Made by a program: the position numbers and the translations under genes. A stretch of 58,373 bases of DNA. Origin: Chitinophagaceae bacterium (GTDB taxonomy: Bacteria > Bacteroidota > Bacteroidia > Chitinophagales > Chitinophagaceae). The stretch lies in NCBI GenBank assembly GCA_947455605.1, contig CANGOX010000011.1, forward strand, positions 1 through 58,373, read 5' to 3'. Below are positions 1 through 8,311 of this stretch, one piece after another. Below the pieces are notes generated by a model. It was given only the letters and a program-made list of their open reading frames with translations. It ran no database searches and was not told the DNA's origin. How positions within the stretch are numbered: the stretch's first letter is position 1; every line of letters starts with the position of its first letter.

Positions 1-1
1 A

Positions 2-184
2 GCTACCGTTACTAAAACTTTGAAAAAAGGAGATAAAGTAACATTGGTAGGTTTTGGTACATTCTCTGTTTCTAAACGTGCTGCACGTACCGGACGTAAC
101 CCACAAACTGGTGCTGCTATCAAGATTAAAGCAAAGAAAGTTGCTAAATTCAAAGCAGGTAAAGAATTAAGTGCTAAACTCTAA
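2..184 (+). CDS. HU-family DNA-binding protein, 3' part (partial at window edge)
   Basis: The last 60 codons of a histone-like HU/IHF protein are visible and the N-terminal helices lie outside the window. The readable part holds the strand region [16 protein letters not shown] and the DNA-intercalating arm around GRNPQTG, where the proline is the residue that kinks DNA in this family. The C-terminus is the usual Lys-rich FKAGKEL helix. HU dimers bend and compact the chromosome in the cytoplasm. A strong intrinsic terminator follows 22 bases after the stop, so the gene is probably transcribed alone or as the last gene of its unit. Identification is very safe; which HU paralogue it is cannot be told. 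Confidence 0.95.
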   Translation, partial: ATVTKTLKKGDKVTLVGFGTFSVSKRAARTGRNPQTGAAIKIKAKKVAKFKAGKELSAKL

Positions 185-206
185 GTTTTAAGCAGAAAAA
201 ATTGAA

Positions 207-232
207 CCCCGCATTAACTGCGGGGTTTTTTT
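207..232 (+). terminator. Intrinsic terminator of the HU gene
   Basis: A perfect 7-bp GC-rich stem (CCCCGCA / TGCGGGG, 207-213 and 219-225) with a 5-base loop is followed directly by seven T. It lies 22 bases after the HU stop codon. Confidence 0.9.
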
Positions 233-372
233 ATTATCATATTTAAATAAGAATACCCCGTAAATACAGGCCCAAAACTCATTAATACGCCTTAATTATC
301 CTGTATTGGGCCTTTATTTAGCCTTATTTAGACGTATTTGAAATGAACCACGCTTATTACGCCGGGTTTTTC

Positions 373-380
373 TATTTTTG
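373..380 (+). promoter_or_regulatory. Possible -7 promoter box (TATTTTTG) of the THX gene
   Basis: TATTTTTG fits the Bacteroidota -7 consensus TAnnTTTG and lies 35 bases before the THX start codon. No convincing -33 TTTG is found at the usual 19-base spacing, so this rests on one box only. The spacer before it (233-372) also contains a GGCCCAA / TTGGGCC inverted repeat but no gene. Confidence 0.35.
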
Positions 381-415
381 TCGCCCAATACATTATTCAT
401 TCAAAAAAACAAACC

Positions 416-529
416 ATGGGCAGAGGTGATAAAAAAACCGCTAAAGGCAAAAGATTTAAAGGTTCATTCGGCAAAAGCAGGCCGGCAAATGCTACAAAAA
501 TTAAAAAACCTGTAGTGAAACCTGCATAA
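416..529 (+). CDS. 30S ribosomal protein THX
   Basis: A 37-residue very basic protein beginning MGRGDKKT and containing GSFGKSRP matches the small ribosomal-subunit protein THX (family pattern MGKGDKKTxxGKxxxGxFGxxRP). In Thermus the protein lies in a pocket of the 30S head and stabilises rRNA. The sequence shows the conserved GDKKT start and the FxGSFGxxRP core; the tail beyond residue 24 (PANATKIKK...) is longer than the Thermus form, as is common in Bacteroidota. It stands alone between the HU gene and an oppositely oriented aminotransferase gene. Confidence 0.9.
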   Translation: MGRGDKKTAKGKRFKGSFGKSRPANATKIKKPVVKPA

Positions 530-581
530 GGTTTACAGAAAGGGAACTTCTATATTTTGGACAGTACCCCGCAAGACGGGA

Positions 582-641
582 GGAAATTTTGGGATTGAAA
601 ACAATTCCAAAATTTCCCAATTCCATCCCGGCTTAGCCGGG
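582..641. repeat. Word palindrome (GGAAATTTTGGGATTG) plus CCCGGC-TTA-GCCGGG hairpin
   Basis: Arms 582-597 and 602-617 are 16 bp with one mismatch around an AAAA loop. Directly after comes a perfect 6-bp hairpin CCCGGC TTA GCCGGG (627-641). Near copies of the second hairpin occur at 36174-36187 and 44834-44848. The first word, (C)CAATTTCC(C)AATTCCAAAATTTCCC-like, recurs at 10039-10100, 13465-13500 and 36250-36287. The element fills the convergent spacer after THX and the aminotransferase gene. Confidence 0.75.
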
Positions 642-655
642 ACAAAAATCTCCTA

Positions 656-1954
656 TTAGGCTTTCTTCTTATCCGCGATCTCTCCTATCGCCATTACCAG
701 TTTATCCAAGTCCTGCAGTTTCGTATATACATGTGGAGTAATGCGCACACATGAAACATTTTCCCAAACGATCCCTACCGTATGGATCTTGTAGGTATTG
801 AATAAAGCGCTGTCTAATTCACCGGGTGTCATTCCATCAATGGATACACCGCAGATCGCACAGGCATATTCTGGTTTAAAAGATGTATGGATCTTAACTT
901 TAGGAATATCTTTTACTTTACCTGCCCAGTAATTTTTTAAATATCGGATCCTGTCTTCTTTCCGCTTACTGCCGATCGCATTCTGAAAATTTACTGCTTC
1001 ACCAATGCCCTGTTCTATCGGAAAGCTTCTGGTACCAAGGGTTTCGAACTTTCTGATATCTTCACTTCTGGGTTTATCATTACATACCAACGGCCAGATC
1101 TTTTCGATCTTTTCTTTTTTGATCCACAGCATACCACTGCCTATTGGTGCACTTAAGAACTTATGTAAACTGGTGCCGAAATAATCACAACCCAGATCGG
1201 GAATCCTGTAATCGAGCAGACCAAAGGAGTGAGCGCCATCTACAATTACCTCAATATTGTGTTTCTTAGCCATCGCACAGATCTTTTTCACCGGCATGAT
1301 CTGTCCTATCCAGTTAATGATATGTGTAATGTGAATGATCTTTGTTTTAGGTGTGATCGCATTCTCATATGCCGATACGATCTCTTCATCGTTCTCTATC
1401 GGAAATTTAAAATTTAGTTGTGTGTATACGATTCCTTCGCGCTGTTCGCGCTGTTTCCAGGCATTGATCATATTTGGATAATCCTGTTTAGTGCCTATCA
1501 CCTGGTCACCGGCTTTCATATCTAATCCAAAGATCACCGTGTTCAATGCTTCTGTTGCATTTCTGTTTATCGCGATCTCTTCGGGAGAACATCCTGCCAA
1601 AATTGCCAGTTTCTGGCGTAAAGGCTCCCTTCCCTGATCCAGAATACGCCACATATAATAGGATGGACCCTGGTTGGTGAGTTTATTATACTGTTCTACG
1701 GCTTCCTGCACCACTCTTGGTGAAGGACTAACCCCTCCATTATTAAGGATAATCAGGTTGGAATTAACGGTATACGACTGCTGTATTACTCCCCAGTAAT
1801 CCTCGTCTGCTGCTGCCGCTTCCGGAGAAAGGTGTTGAATTTTACGGGAGGCATCTTCCCAGGATGCAGCATGTAACTGGTTAAAAAGGCTATTGGCTGA
1901 GAAAGCTCCGGCCAGTAAACCCATTTTCTGTATAAATTTTCTGCGTTGTTGCAC
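656..1954 (-). CDS. Exported class-V aminotransferase-like PLP enzyme
   Basis: The 432-residue protein is a fold-type I PLP enzyme of the aminotransferase class V group (cysteine desulfurase / isopenicillin N epimerase-like). The N-terminus has a Tat-type leader (QRRKFIQKMGLLAGAF, residues 3-18). PLP contacts visible are DGAHS (239-243), whose Asp and His stack on and bind the ring, and the Schiff-base Lys in SLHKF (Lys265). The glycine-rich NNGG near residue 71 is also typical. The Tat leader implies folding with cofactor before export to the periplasm. The substrate cannot be read; a desulfurase role is possible but an epimerase or lyase role is equally likely. It stands alone, with the next gene divergent. 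Confidence 0.8.
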   Translation of the reverse strand: MQQRRKFIQKMGLLAGAFSANSLFNQLHAASWEDASRKIQHLSPEAAAADEDYWGVIQQSYTVNSNLIILNNGGVSPSPRVVQEAVEQYNKLTNQGPSYYMWRILDQGREPLRQKLAILAGCSPEEIAINRNATEALNTVIFGLDMKAGDQVIGTKQDYPNMINAWKQREQREGIVYTQLNFKFPIENDEEIVSAYENAITPKTKIIHITHIINWIGQIMPVKKICAMAKKHNIEVIVDGAHSFGLLDYRIPDLGCDYFGTSLHKFLSAPIGSGMLWIKKEKIEKIWPLVCNDKPRSEDIRKFETLGTRSFPIEQGIGEAVNFQNAIGSKRKEDRIRYLKNYWAGKVKDIPKVKIHTSFKPEYACAICGVSIDGMTPGELDSALFNTYKIHTVGIVWENVSCVRITPHVYTKLQDLDKLVMAIGEIADKKKA

Positions 1955-2004
1955 GGTATATGATTGAACGAGAAAGTTAATGATTATTGAGATTATTCAC
2001 GCCC

Positions 2005-2012
2005 TATCTTTG
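2005..2012 (+). promoter_or_regulatory. Candidate -7 box TATCTTTG
   Basis: TATCTTTG matches TAnnTTTG and lies 18 bases before the ATG of the small membrane-protein gene at 2031. The 75-bp divergent spacer has no other match, and the -33 element is unclear. Confidence 0.45.
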
Positions 2013-2030
2013 CAAAGAAATCAATAAAGG

Positions 2031-2255
2031 ATGTGTAAGAAACTGTTTTTAATGTGCGTTTTGCTTTCAGCTTTCAGCGTTCAGCTTTTGCACGCACAAT
2101 GCTCTATCTGCACTAAAACCGCTTCTCAATTAGGCGATGGGCCAGCTTCCGCCCTTAATTCGGCTATTCTTTACCTTGCTTTTGCACCTTTTGCGGTTGC
2201 CGGTTATATCGGTTATCGTTGGTGGAAGAATGAGAAGGCACTTAATCAGAACTAG
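2031..2255 (+). CDS. Small exported membrane protein with a CxxC motif
   Basis: A 74-residue protein with a cleavable-looking signal peptide (to LLHAQ, residue 23), then CSIC (residues 24-27) at the mature N-terminus, and one membrane helix (about 45-65) followed by a short basic tail. I recognise the layout from small conserved Bacteroidota proteins of the pattern QCxMC...LNxxILYL, whose role is unknown to me. The CxxC directly after the cleavage site could bind metal or take part in disulfide chemistry, which is inference only. It is monocistronic, with a TATCTTTG box 18 bases upstream and a CACAGAG palindrome downstream. Confidence 0.65.
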   Translation: MCKKLFLMCVLLSAFSVQLLHAQCSICTKTASQLGDGPASALNSAILYLAFAPFAVAGYIGYRWWKNEKALNQN

Positions 2256-2304
2256 TTTTTCAATTAAGCATTTTTTCAACAGAGAAATACAGAGGTTTGG
2301 GAGT

Positions 2305-2326
2305 TACACAGAGAGCCCTCTGTGTA
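2305..2326. repeat. CACAGAG word palindrome
   Basis: A perfect 9-bp inverted repeat (2305-2313 / 2318-2326) lies inside a longer array of CACAGAG/CTCTGTG words (about 2275-2355). It sits in the convergent spacer between the small membrane-protein gene and meaB. The word family is related to those at 15418, 28999 and 30993. Confidence 0.7.
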
Positions 2327-2413
2327 GCGCTGTTACTCCGCGTGCTCTGTGTTGAAACTTTAATCTGATGTTTTAGCTTATTTCCTTTCCTATAAGTGGG
2401 GCGTGCAACAACA

Positions 2414-3304
2414 CTATATATATTGCTTAATAAACTGATACAAATTCTTCTCACCCGAAGCTTCTAATTGTTTTTTTAATCCAGCTTTATTGATATCCTG
2501 CATCCTGTGTTGTTGAACAAGGTAATAGGCTTTCTCTGCCAGCAACCAATATTTTCTGTCTGTATTTTGAACCAATTGCTGGTGCTGCATGATCTTCTCA
2601 AACAATTTTCCAATACCTTCTTTCTGTGATGCGATCGTTTTTACAATCGACACTTCCGCATCTGTTTTATGAAAAGCTGGGGCAAGCATCAAACGCAGGT
2701 TTTTTACAAAGGTATCTGCATCGGGTCTGTCGGCTTTGTTCACCACAAACACATCAGCTATTTCCATCAGGCCCGCTTTCATGGTTTGTACTTCATCACC
2801 TGCTTCGGGTACAACCACTACAACCGTTGTATCGGCAAGGCCCGCTATTTCTATTTCGCTTTGTCCTACACCTACCGTTTCAATAATAACATGATCAAAC
2901 CCCGCTGCCTTCATCACATCTGCGATCTCAATGATCTTGGGATGCAGTCCGCCCAGACTTCCCCTTGTGGCCAGCGAACGGATAAATACATCGGGATGGT
3001 TATACCATTCACTCATCCGGATCCTGTCGCCAAGCAAGGCTCCAAGATTAAATGGAGAAGAAGGATCTACACACAATACCCCTACTCTTTTCTTTTGCGC
3101 CACGATCTCTCCTATCAATGCGTCTACCAACGTGCTTTTACCTGCTCCCGGCGGACCGGTAATACCGATGATCTTAGTGGAGGATGCGGGAAGGTTTTCG
3201 AGCAATGAGCGATACCCCTCCACTTCATTCTCTACCAAAGAAATGGTTCTGGCAAGCGATTTGGTATTGCCCTGCCGGATCTCTTTTAATAATTCTTCCC
3301 ACAT
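2414..3304 (-). CDS. meaB: Methylmalonyl-CoA mutase-associated GTPase MeaB
   Basis: MeaB/ArgK-type P-loop GTPase of 296 residues that gates adenosylcobalamin delivery to and protects methylmalonyl-CoA mutase. Visible motifs: Walker A GPPGAGKS (50-57), the ETVGVGQSE switch (142-150), which is diagnostic for this family, and the guanine-specificity NKAD (189-192). I chose the ATG at 3304 (MWEELLKEIRQGN), which starts right at the family's first helix; longer reading frames would run into the divergent O-antigen ligase gene. The start codons of the two divergent genes are only 40 bases apart. The mutase genes themselves are not in the window. Confidence 0.93.
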   Translation of the reverse strand: MWEELLKEIRQGNTKSLARTISLVENEVEGYRSLLENLPASSTKIIGITGPPGAGKSTLVDALIGEIVAQKKRVGVLCVDPSSPFNLGALLGDRIRMSEWYNHPDVFIRSLATRGSLGGLHPKIIEIADVMKAAGFDHVIIETVGVGQSEIEIAGLADTTVVVVVPEAGDEVQTMKAGLMEIADVFVVNKADRPDADTFVKNLRLMLAPAFHKTDAEVSIVKTIASQKEGIGKLFEKIMQHQQLVQNTDRKYWLLAEKAYYLVQQHRMQDINKAGLKKQLEASGEKNLYQFIKQYI

Positions 3305-3344
3305 GATTGCTAAAGTAAAGCGGATACACGAATTTCGGTGCATA

Positions 3345-4550
3345 ATGCAAAGAGTGTTGAAAAGTAAATGGAAGGAGAATTGGGTAATGGTTTGCCTTGT
3401 GCTGCTCTTTGCAGCACTCTTGCTAAGCCGTGCATTGCTATCCTTTGCCTCTGTCATGATCATGGTGCCTTTTCTGTTTGAAAGAAAATTAACCCCGCTA
3501 CAAAAAAAGGAGCTGATAGCCGTTGGATTGATCCTGTTACCTGTACTGCTTTCTGGTTTATGGAGTGATGATAAAATGCTTTGGTGGAACAGTCTTTCTG
3601 TAAAACTTCCTCTGCTTACCCTGCCCTTAGGGTTGTACGCTGTATCGATAACAGATCATCAATGGAAGAAGATCAGTATTGTTTATATCATTATTATCTC
3701 ACTGGGTTGTGCATGGAGTGTTGGCCAGTATTTACTGAATACTTCAGCCATTGAAGGCGCTTATTTGAAAGCAAAGGTTTTACCAACACTTGCAGATGTA
3801 GACTATGTACGTTTCAGCTGGATGGTAGTGATAGCCATACTATTGGGTATTAAATGCTTTTTGGCAGAAACACAGAAAAGAATACAGTTGTTACTGATCC
3901 TGCTGGTTTTTTGCCTGATCATTTACCTGCATATGCTTGCTGCCAAAACCGGTTTGCTATGTTTATACTGTGCGATCGGGATCTATTTACTGCATATTTT
4001 TTTTATAGAAAAAAAATGGAAAAGAGGTTTCGTACTCATCATCATCTTTTCATCATTTGCTTGTATCGCCTACAATAGTTTACCCACTTTACGTAACAGG
4101 GTGCAATATGTATTGTATGATTTCAGCCTGTATTCAAAAGGCAATACAGCTCCCGGGTATAATGATGCAGCAAGATGGTTGTCTATCCGTGCAGGCTATG
4201 CTATCACCAAAGACCATCCTGTAAACGGTGTTGGGTTTGGAGATCTTTTGCCTGCTGTTGAACAATGGCATCAAAAGAATAATCCGGGTGGTTTTGCCTA
4301 TGAGCGTTTTCGTCCTGCCTGCGAATGGCTCGTATACAGCGCAGGAAGCGGTTTATTGGGCATGCTCTGTTTTAGCGCCGGCATCTTTTTTCTTTTGTTC
4401 CGGAACACGGTAAAGAATCCTTTGTCCCTCATCTTGGGCATCACTACTTTAGTACCTTTGCTAACCGATGATACTTTAGAAGGCCAGTTTGGTGTGATAC
4501 TATTGGCTTTTATTGTTTTCTTTGGACAAAGAAAATTAACCAACGGATAA
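3345..4550 (+). CDS. O-antigen ligase-like polytopic membrane protein
   Basis: A 401-residue protein with about ten hydrophobic helices and a large loop (about residues 240-320, containing NDAARWLSIRAGYAI and NGVGFGDLLPA) resembling the periplasmic loop of WaaL/Wzy-type ligases and polymerases. Such enzymes move glycans from undecaprenyl carriers to lipid A core or polymerise them. I start at ATG 3345, because the frame is open further upstream but overlaps meaB. The next gene, a WaaE-like glycosyltransferase, starts 8 bases after the stop, so the two form an LPS/core-glycan operon. Ligase versus polymerase cannot be decided from sequence alone. Confidence 0.75.
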   Translation: MQRVLKSKWKENWVMVCLVLLFAALLLSRALLSFASVMIMVPFLFERKLTPLQKKELIAVGLILLPVLLSGLWSDDKMLWWNSLSVKLPLLTLPLGLYAVSITDHQWKKISIVYIIIISLGCAWSVGQYLLNTSAIEGAYLKAKVLPTLADVDYVRFSWMVVIAILLGIKCFLAETQKRIQLLLILLVFCLIIYLHMLAAKTGLLCLYCAIGIYLLHIFFIEKKWKRGFVLIIIFSSFACIAYNSLPTLRNRVQYVLYDFSLYSKGNTAPGYNDAARWLSIRAGYAITKDHPVNGVGFGDLLPAVEQWHQKNNPGGFAYERFRPACEWLVYSAGSGLLGMLCFSAGIFFLLFRNTVKNPLSLILGITTLVPLLTDDTLEGQFGVILLAFIVFFGQRKLTNG

Positions 4551-4558
4551 AATCCCTC

Positions 4559-5326
4559 ATGAACGCTTCCATCTCAGTTGTTATTATCTGTAAAAACGAA
4601 TCGCATATCATTGGCAAGTCCATTGCCGCTGCAATGAGGGTTACCGATGATGTGGTGGTGGTGGATAGTGGCAGTGCCGACGGCACACAACAGATCGTAA
4701 CCGAATCAGGTGCCCGTTTATTGGAGACCGATTGGGAGGGATATGGAAAGAATAAGAACAAAGGAGCAGCGCTAGCCAAACATGATTGGATCTTATCCAT
4801 TGATGCGGATGAGATCATTGATGATGTATTGACAAAACAGTTGCTGGAGTTGAATCCGGAGAATGATAACCTGGTTTACAATATCCGTTTCCGTGCCTTT
4901 CTGGGTAAGGATATGATCCGTTTTGGCGAGTGGGCCAATGATGCCCATATCCGTTTATACAACCGCAAACAGGTTAGCTGGAATGAGGCACAGGTACATG
5001 AAGCCTTACTTTTTCCAACTGATGTAAAAGTGCTCACGCTAAAAGGGTATATCCATCATTACACTTCAAAGAACATTGAAGATTTTGCGCATAAGACCGT
5101 TAACTATGCCATGCTCAATGCATTAAAATACCACCAGCAAGGCAAACAGGCCGGTTGGCTCAAATGCAGGATTGCACCGGCATTTTCTTTTGTAAAAAAT
5201 TATATTTTCCGTCTGGGTTTTTTAGATGGCGAAGCGGGGTTTACCGTTGCCAAAATGAATGCATGGTATACATGGTTGAAGTATGTGAGGTTGAAGGAAC
5301 TGAACAGGGGGAATATTGAATATTGA
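4559..5326 (+). CDS. Family 2 glycosyltransferase, WaaE/KdtX-like
   Basis: A 255-residue GT-A glycosyltransferase: N-terminal ISVVIICKNE (residues 4-13), nucleotide-binding DSGSADGT (about 40-47) and the metal-binding SIDADE (about 79-84). The pattern is that of LPS core beta-1,4-glucosyltransferase WaaE and relatives, acting at the cytoplasmic membrane face. It is co-transcribed with the ligase-like gene 8 bases upstream. Its last four residues (NIEY) and the TGA stop lie inside an intergenic word repeat (from 5311), so the natural C-terminus has been rewritten by the repeat. The acceptor sugar is unknown. Confidence 0.85.
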   Translation: MNASISVVIICKNESHIIGKSIAAAMRVTDDVVVVDSGSADGTQQIVTESGARLLETDWEGYGKNKNKGAALAKHDWILSIDADEIIDDVLTKQLLELNPENDNLVYNIRFRAFLGKDMIRFGEWANDAHIRLYNRKQVSWNEAQVHEALLFPTDVKVLTLKGYIHHYTSKNIEDFAHKTVNYAMLNALKYHQQGKQAGWLKCRIAPAFSFVKNYIFRLGFLDGEAGFTVAKMNAWYTWLKYVRLKELNRGNIEY

Positions 5327-5522
5327 ACAAGGAATAATGAATATCGAATGGATCGGTTCTTTGACTATTTACAAATTTGAGAGACACTTCTTTTCTTCGT
5401 TTTTCTTTTAGCGAAATGACTATGGCTATAATAAGCACTTCTGGTTTCAATAAAAGAAAAAGAGTAAAAAAGATCTTCTAATACTTCATCATTCAATATT
5501 CCTTGTTCAATATTCAATATTC
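5311..5522. repeat. Long word palindrome (GAATATTGAAC) with 148-bp core
   Basis: Arms 5311-5342 and 5491-5522 are 32 bp each with a single mismatch, enclosing 148 bp without a credible gene. The word GAATATTGAACAAGGAATA also occurs at 51143-51165. The left arm overlaps the last codons and stop of the glycosyltransferase gene. Confidence 0.85.
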
Positions 5523-5576
5523 GCCCCGCCACTCTTACACACTTCACAGATTCCTTTTACACATTCCTTTAAGCCC

Positions 5577-5584
5577 TATTTTTG
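5577..5584 (+). promoter_or_regulatory. -7 box TATTTTTG almost touching a start codon
   Basis: TATTTTTG matches TAnnTTTG and ends four bases before the ATG at 5589. With the usual short distance from box to transcription start, the mRNA would begin at or next to the A of ATG, meaning a leaderless message. The -33 position (5554-5557) reads CTTT, a partial fit to TTTG. Confidence 0.5.
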
Positions 5585-5588
5585 TTGC

Positions 5589-6230
5589 ATGACGAACTTT
5601 GTTCCCATATTTCCTCTCGGCATTGTTGTGTATCCTGGCGAAGGGCTGAACCTGCATATCTTTGAACCGCGGTACCGGCAGCTGATCAACGAGTGTTATG
5701 CAGAGGCAAAACCCTTTGGCATTCCCACTGTATTGATCAGTGGCGTGGCAGAAATGGGAACACTGGTAGAAATCACCGAGATCGCAGAAGTTCATGCCGA
5801 TGGTAAAATGGATATCCGTACAAAGGGATTACAGGTATTCAGGATATTGGAGATCGTTAAGAACATTCCTGAAAAATTATACAGCGGTGCCATTGTTACC
5901 TATCCGCATAATAAAGATACCGGGCATACAGAATTACTCCGGAAGGTCCTCACAGGCATCCGCGATCTGCATCGTTTACTCAATATCAGTAAAGATTTTA
6001 AAAAAGAAGACAAGGCTTTAACCAGTTATGATATGGCGCATCATGCCGGACTTTCACTGGAAGAAGAATACGAACTGCTTGGGCTTTTACACGAATGGCA
6101 AAGACTTGAATACCTGAAAAGACACCTCGCAAAAGTATTACCGGTAGTGGCCGGACTTGAAGGGCTTAAAGAGAAGATAATATTGAACGGACACTTTAAA
6201 GAACTCAAAGGTTTTAATTTTGATTTCTAA
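5589..6230 (+). CDS. Lon N-terminal (substrate-binding) domain protein
   Basis: A 213-residue protein with a stand-alone Lon LAN domain: opening FVPIFPLGIVVYPGEGLNLHIFEPRYRQL (about residues 3-31; only partly quoted motifs are diagnostic, notably FPLG and PGE..L.IFEPRY) and a helical tail after residue 130. There is no AAA+ module and no Ser-Lys protease domain, so this is the LonB-like adaptor type of unknown substrate, cytoplasmic. It starts four bases after a -7 box and is followed by coaX after 10 bases, implying an operon. Confidence 0.88.
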   Translation: MTNFVPIFPLGIVVYPGEGLNLHIFEPRYRQLINECYAEAKPFGIPTVLISGVAEMGTLVEITEIAEVHADGKMDIRTKGLQVFRILEIVKNIPEKLYSGAIVTYPHNKDTGHTELLRKVLTGIRDLHRLLNISKDFKKEDKALTSYDMAHHAGLSLEEEYELLGLLHEWQRLEYLKRHLAKVLPVVAGLEGLKEKIILNGHFKELKGFNFDF

Positions 6231-6240
6231 CCCATCACCT

Positions 6241-6969
6241 ATGCATACAACCCTTTGTTTTGATTTTGGCAATACCCGCTTAAAATGTGCCGTATTTGAA
6301 GGACGAGAATTCATAGAAGAGCGTGTGTTGGAAAACACAGATCCGGCAACTATTCAACAGTTGATCGATCAATACCAACCGGCAAAGTCTATCTTATCTT
6401 CCGTGATCAACCATCCGGCTGAATTGGAAACCCTGCTGGCCCAACATACCCGTTTTCATAAACTGGGGCATACCAGCCAATTACCCATGACCACCCCGGT
6501 AGGAAAACCCGAAACCATCGGGGCCGACAGGTTGGCGATTATTGCTGCTTCGGTAGACCTTTTCCCAAAACAGCACAATCTGGCCATTGGCCTGGGCACC
6601 TGCATCACCTATAATTTCGTGAACAATGCCCATGAATTTCTGGGTGGAAGCATCTCCCCCGGCATGAATATGCGGTTCCGGGCCATGCACGAGCAAACCG
6701 CTTTATTGCCCCTGATCAAGGCCGAATCTAACTTCCCATTGGTGGGATATGACACCAAAACCAACCTTTTGAGTGGTGTTATCCTTGGAATGGCCAAAGA
6801 AATTGATGGAATTATTGAAGCTTATGCATTGAAATACAGCAACTTTAACGTGCTCTTAACCGGGGGTGATATGGGTTTTTTTGTCCCGCACCTAAAAAAC
6901 AGGATATTTGCCGACCCTAACTTAATCTATAAAGGCTTGTATGCGATCAGTGAGTATAACAACGGCTAG
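6241..6969 (+). CDS. coaX: Type III pantothenate kinase CoaX
   Basis: The 242-residue ASKHA-fold kinase phosphorylates pantothenate in the first step of coenzyme A synthesis. Visible motifs: phosphate-1 DFGNTRLK (8-15), GADRLA (about 100-105) that binds pantothenate with its Asp as catalytic base, and the adenosine-side GLGTCITYNF and GGSISPGMNMR. I chose ATG 6241; an in-frame TTG at 6220 would overlap the upstream gene. The 3' end overlaps the next gene by 29 bases. Type III enzymes are not feedback-inhibited by CoA in characterised members. Confidence 0.95.
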   Translation: MHTTLCFDFGNTRLKCAVFEGREFIEERVLENTDPATIQQLIDQYQPAKSILSSVINHPAELETLLAQHTRFHKLGHTSQLPMTTPVGKPETIGADRLAIIAASVDLFPKQHNLAIGLGTCITYNFVNNAHEFLGGSISPGMNMRFRAMHEQTALLPLIKAESNFPLVGYDTKTNLLSGVILGMAKEIDGIIEAYALKYSNFNVLLTGGDMGFFVPHLKNRIFADPNLIYKGLYAISEYNNG

Positions 6970-8311
6970 GCTTTGCCTTGTCGTGATTTTCGGTTTTTCC
7001 CTGCTAAACACCCAGGCTCAACAGAATTCTCCGTTTACCCGTTATGGTATTGGAGAGTACTATCAGAGCCAACATACGGTAAGCCGTTCACTCGGGGGCC
7101 TTTCTGCTGCGTATGCAGATGGATTGAATAATAATGTGGGCCAATCTGTCAACTTTAATAATCCGGCTACTTACAGCAGCCTGTACATGGTTACATTCGA
7201 TCTGGGCGTAACCATCGATTCCAGAACCCTGCGCAGCGCTAATCCTACCGGCAAATTCACTTCCAATTATTTTGTGCCTTCTTACTTGGCTATAGGCGTT
7301 CCGCTGAAAAGAGCCAATGGATGGGGCATGGCGTTTGGATTAAAACCAGTTAGCAATATCAATTACTCTATCGAGAACCGCGCAAGGGTTGCCGGAGACA
7401 GTCTGCAGACCATTTACGAAGGCAGCGGCGGCATTAACCAGGTATTTGTAGGACTTGCCAAAAAATGGAAAACATTCAGTATCGGTTTTAACACCGGCTA
7501 CAATTTTGGCCGTAAAGAGATCAATACCAGAAAAGCTTTTCTGAATGATACGGTTTCTTACTATCAATCAGTCAATTCCTCTAAGACCGATTTCAGCGGT
7601 GTTTTCTTAAGCGGGGGATTTCAATATGAATTTTCGGTAGGCAAAAAAGTAAATACAAACACCAAAACAACAGACAATTACCTGATTCGTTTGGGTGTAA
7701 CCGGAACCCTTCAGCAAAAGCTGAGTGCTACGCAGGATGTGAGCAAGCAAACTTATATCGTTGGGGTAAGTGGCGATGTTAAGATTGACAGTATTTCTGA
7801 ACAGAGCGGTGTAAAAGGACAGGTTCTCCTGCCTTCTACCTATGCCGCAGGGATCACTTTTCATAAAACAAGCACTAACCCAAGGGGAATATTTGAACTC
7901 TGGTCAATCGGCCTTGAATACACATCTACCCAATGGACCAAATACAGGTTTTATGATCAGCCCGATAAACTGTCTGACAGCTGGTTGTACAAATTGGGTA
8001 TCCAGTTTGCTGCCGATCCTGTTTCGGGACAGAGCTATTGGGGTAATGTAAACTTCCGTACAGGTTTCTATTACGGTAAGGATTATATCAACGCAGACGG
8101 TGCCGGTTTAAAAACCTATGGTGTTTCCTTTGGTGCCGGTTTTCCTATCAGAAAATGGAGAACCTATGATCAGCAGTTTACCGTACTGAATACGGCACTG
8201 CAGTTTGGCAAACGTGGCTCATCTGTTAATAATGTCACAGAAAATTATATGCAGTTTACTTTGGGTATGAGTTTGAGCGATCTTTGGTTCATCAAGCGGA
8301 AATATGATTAA
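6941..8311 (+). CDS. Outer-membrane beta-barrel protein, OmpP1/FadL-like fold (hypothetical)
   Basis: A 456-residue protein with a signal peptide ending near NTQAQ and a body of alternating polar/aromatic strands. The N-terminal stretch NSPFTRYGIGEYY followed by SRSLGGLSAAYAD and NFNNPATYSSL is typical of Bacteroidota FadL/OmpP1-like barrels with an N-terminal plug. The role may be hydrophobic-molecule uptake, or purely structural. It overlaps coaX by 29 bases and lptC by 8 bases, so the three are translationally coupled, which fits an envelope role. Function is inference. Confidence 0.7.
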   Translation: MRSVSITTARLCLVVIFGFSLLNTQAQQNSPFTRYGIGEYYQSQHTVSRSLGGLSAAYADGLNNNVGQSVNFNNPATYSSLYMVTFDLGVTIDSRTLRSANPTGKFTSNYFVPSYLAIGVPLKRANGWGMAFGLKPVSNINYSIENRARVAGDSLQTIYEGSGGINQVFVGLAKKWKTFSIGFNTGYNFGRKEINTRKAFLNDTVSYYQSVNSSKTDFSGVFLSGGFQYEFSVGKKVNTNTKTTDNYLIRLGVTGTLQQKLSATQDVSKQTYIVGVSGDVKIDSISEQSGVKGQVLLPSTYAAGITFHKTSTNPRGIFELWSIGLEYTSTQWTKYRFYDQPDKLSDSWLYKLGIQFAADPVSGQSYWGNVNFRTGFYYGKDYINADGAGLKTYGVSFGAGFPIRKWRTYDQQFTVLNTALQFGKRGSSVNNVTENYMQFTLGMSLSDLWFIKRKYD

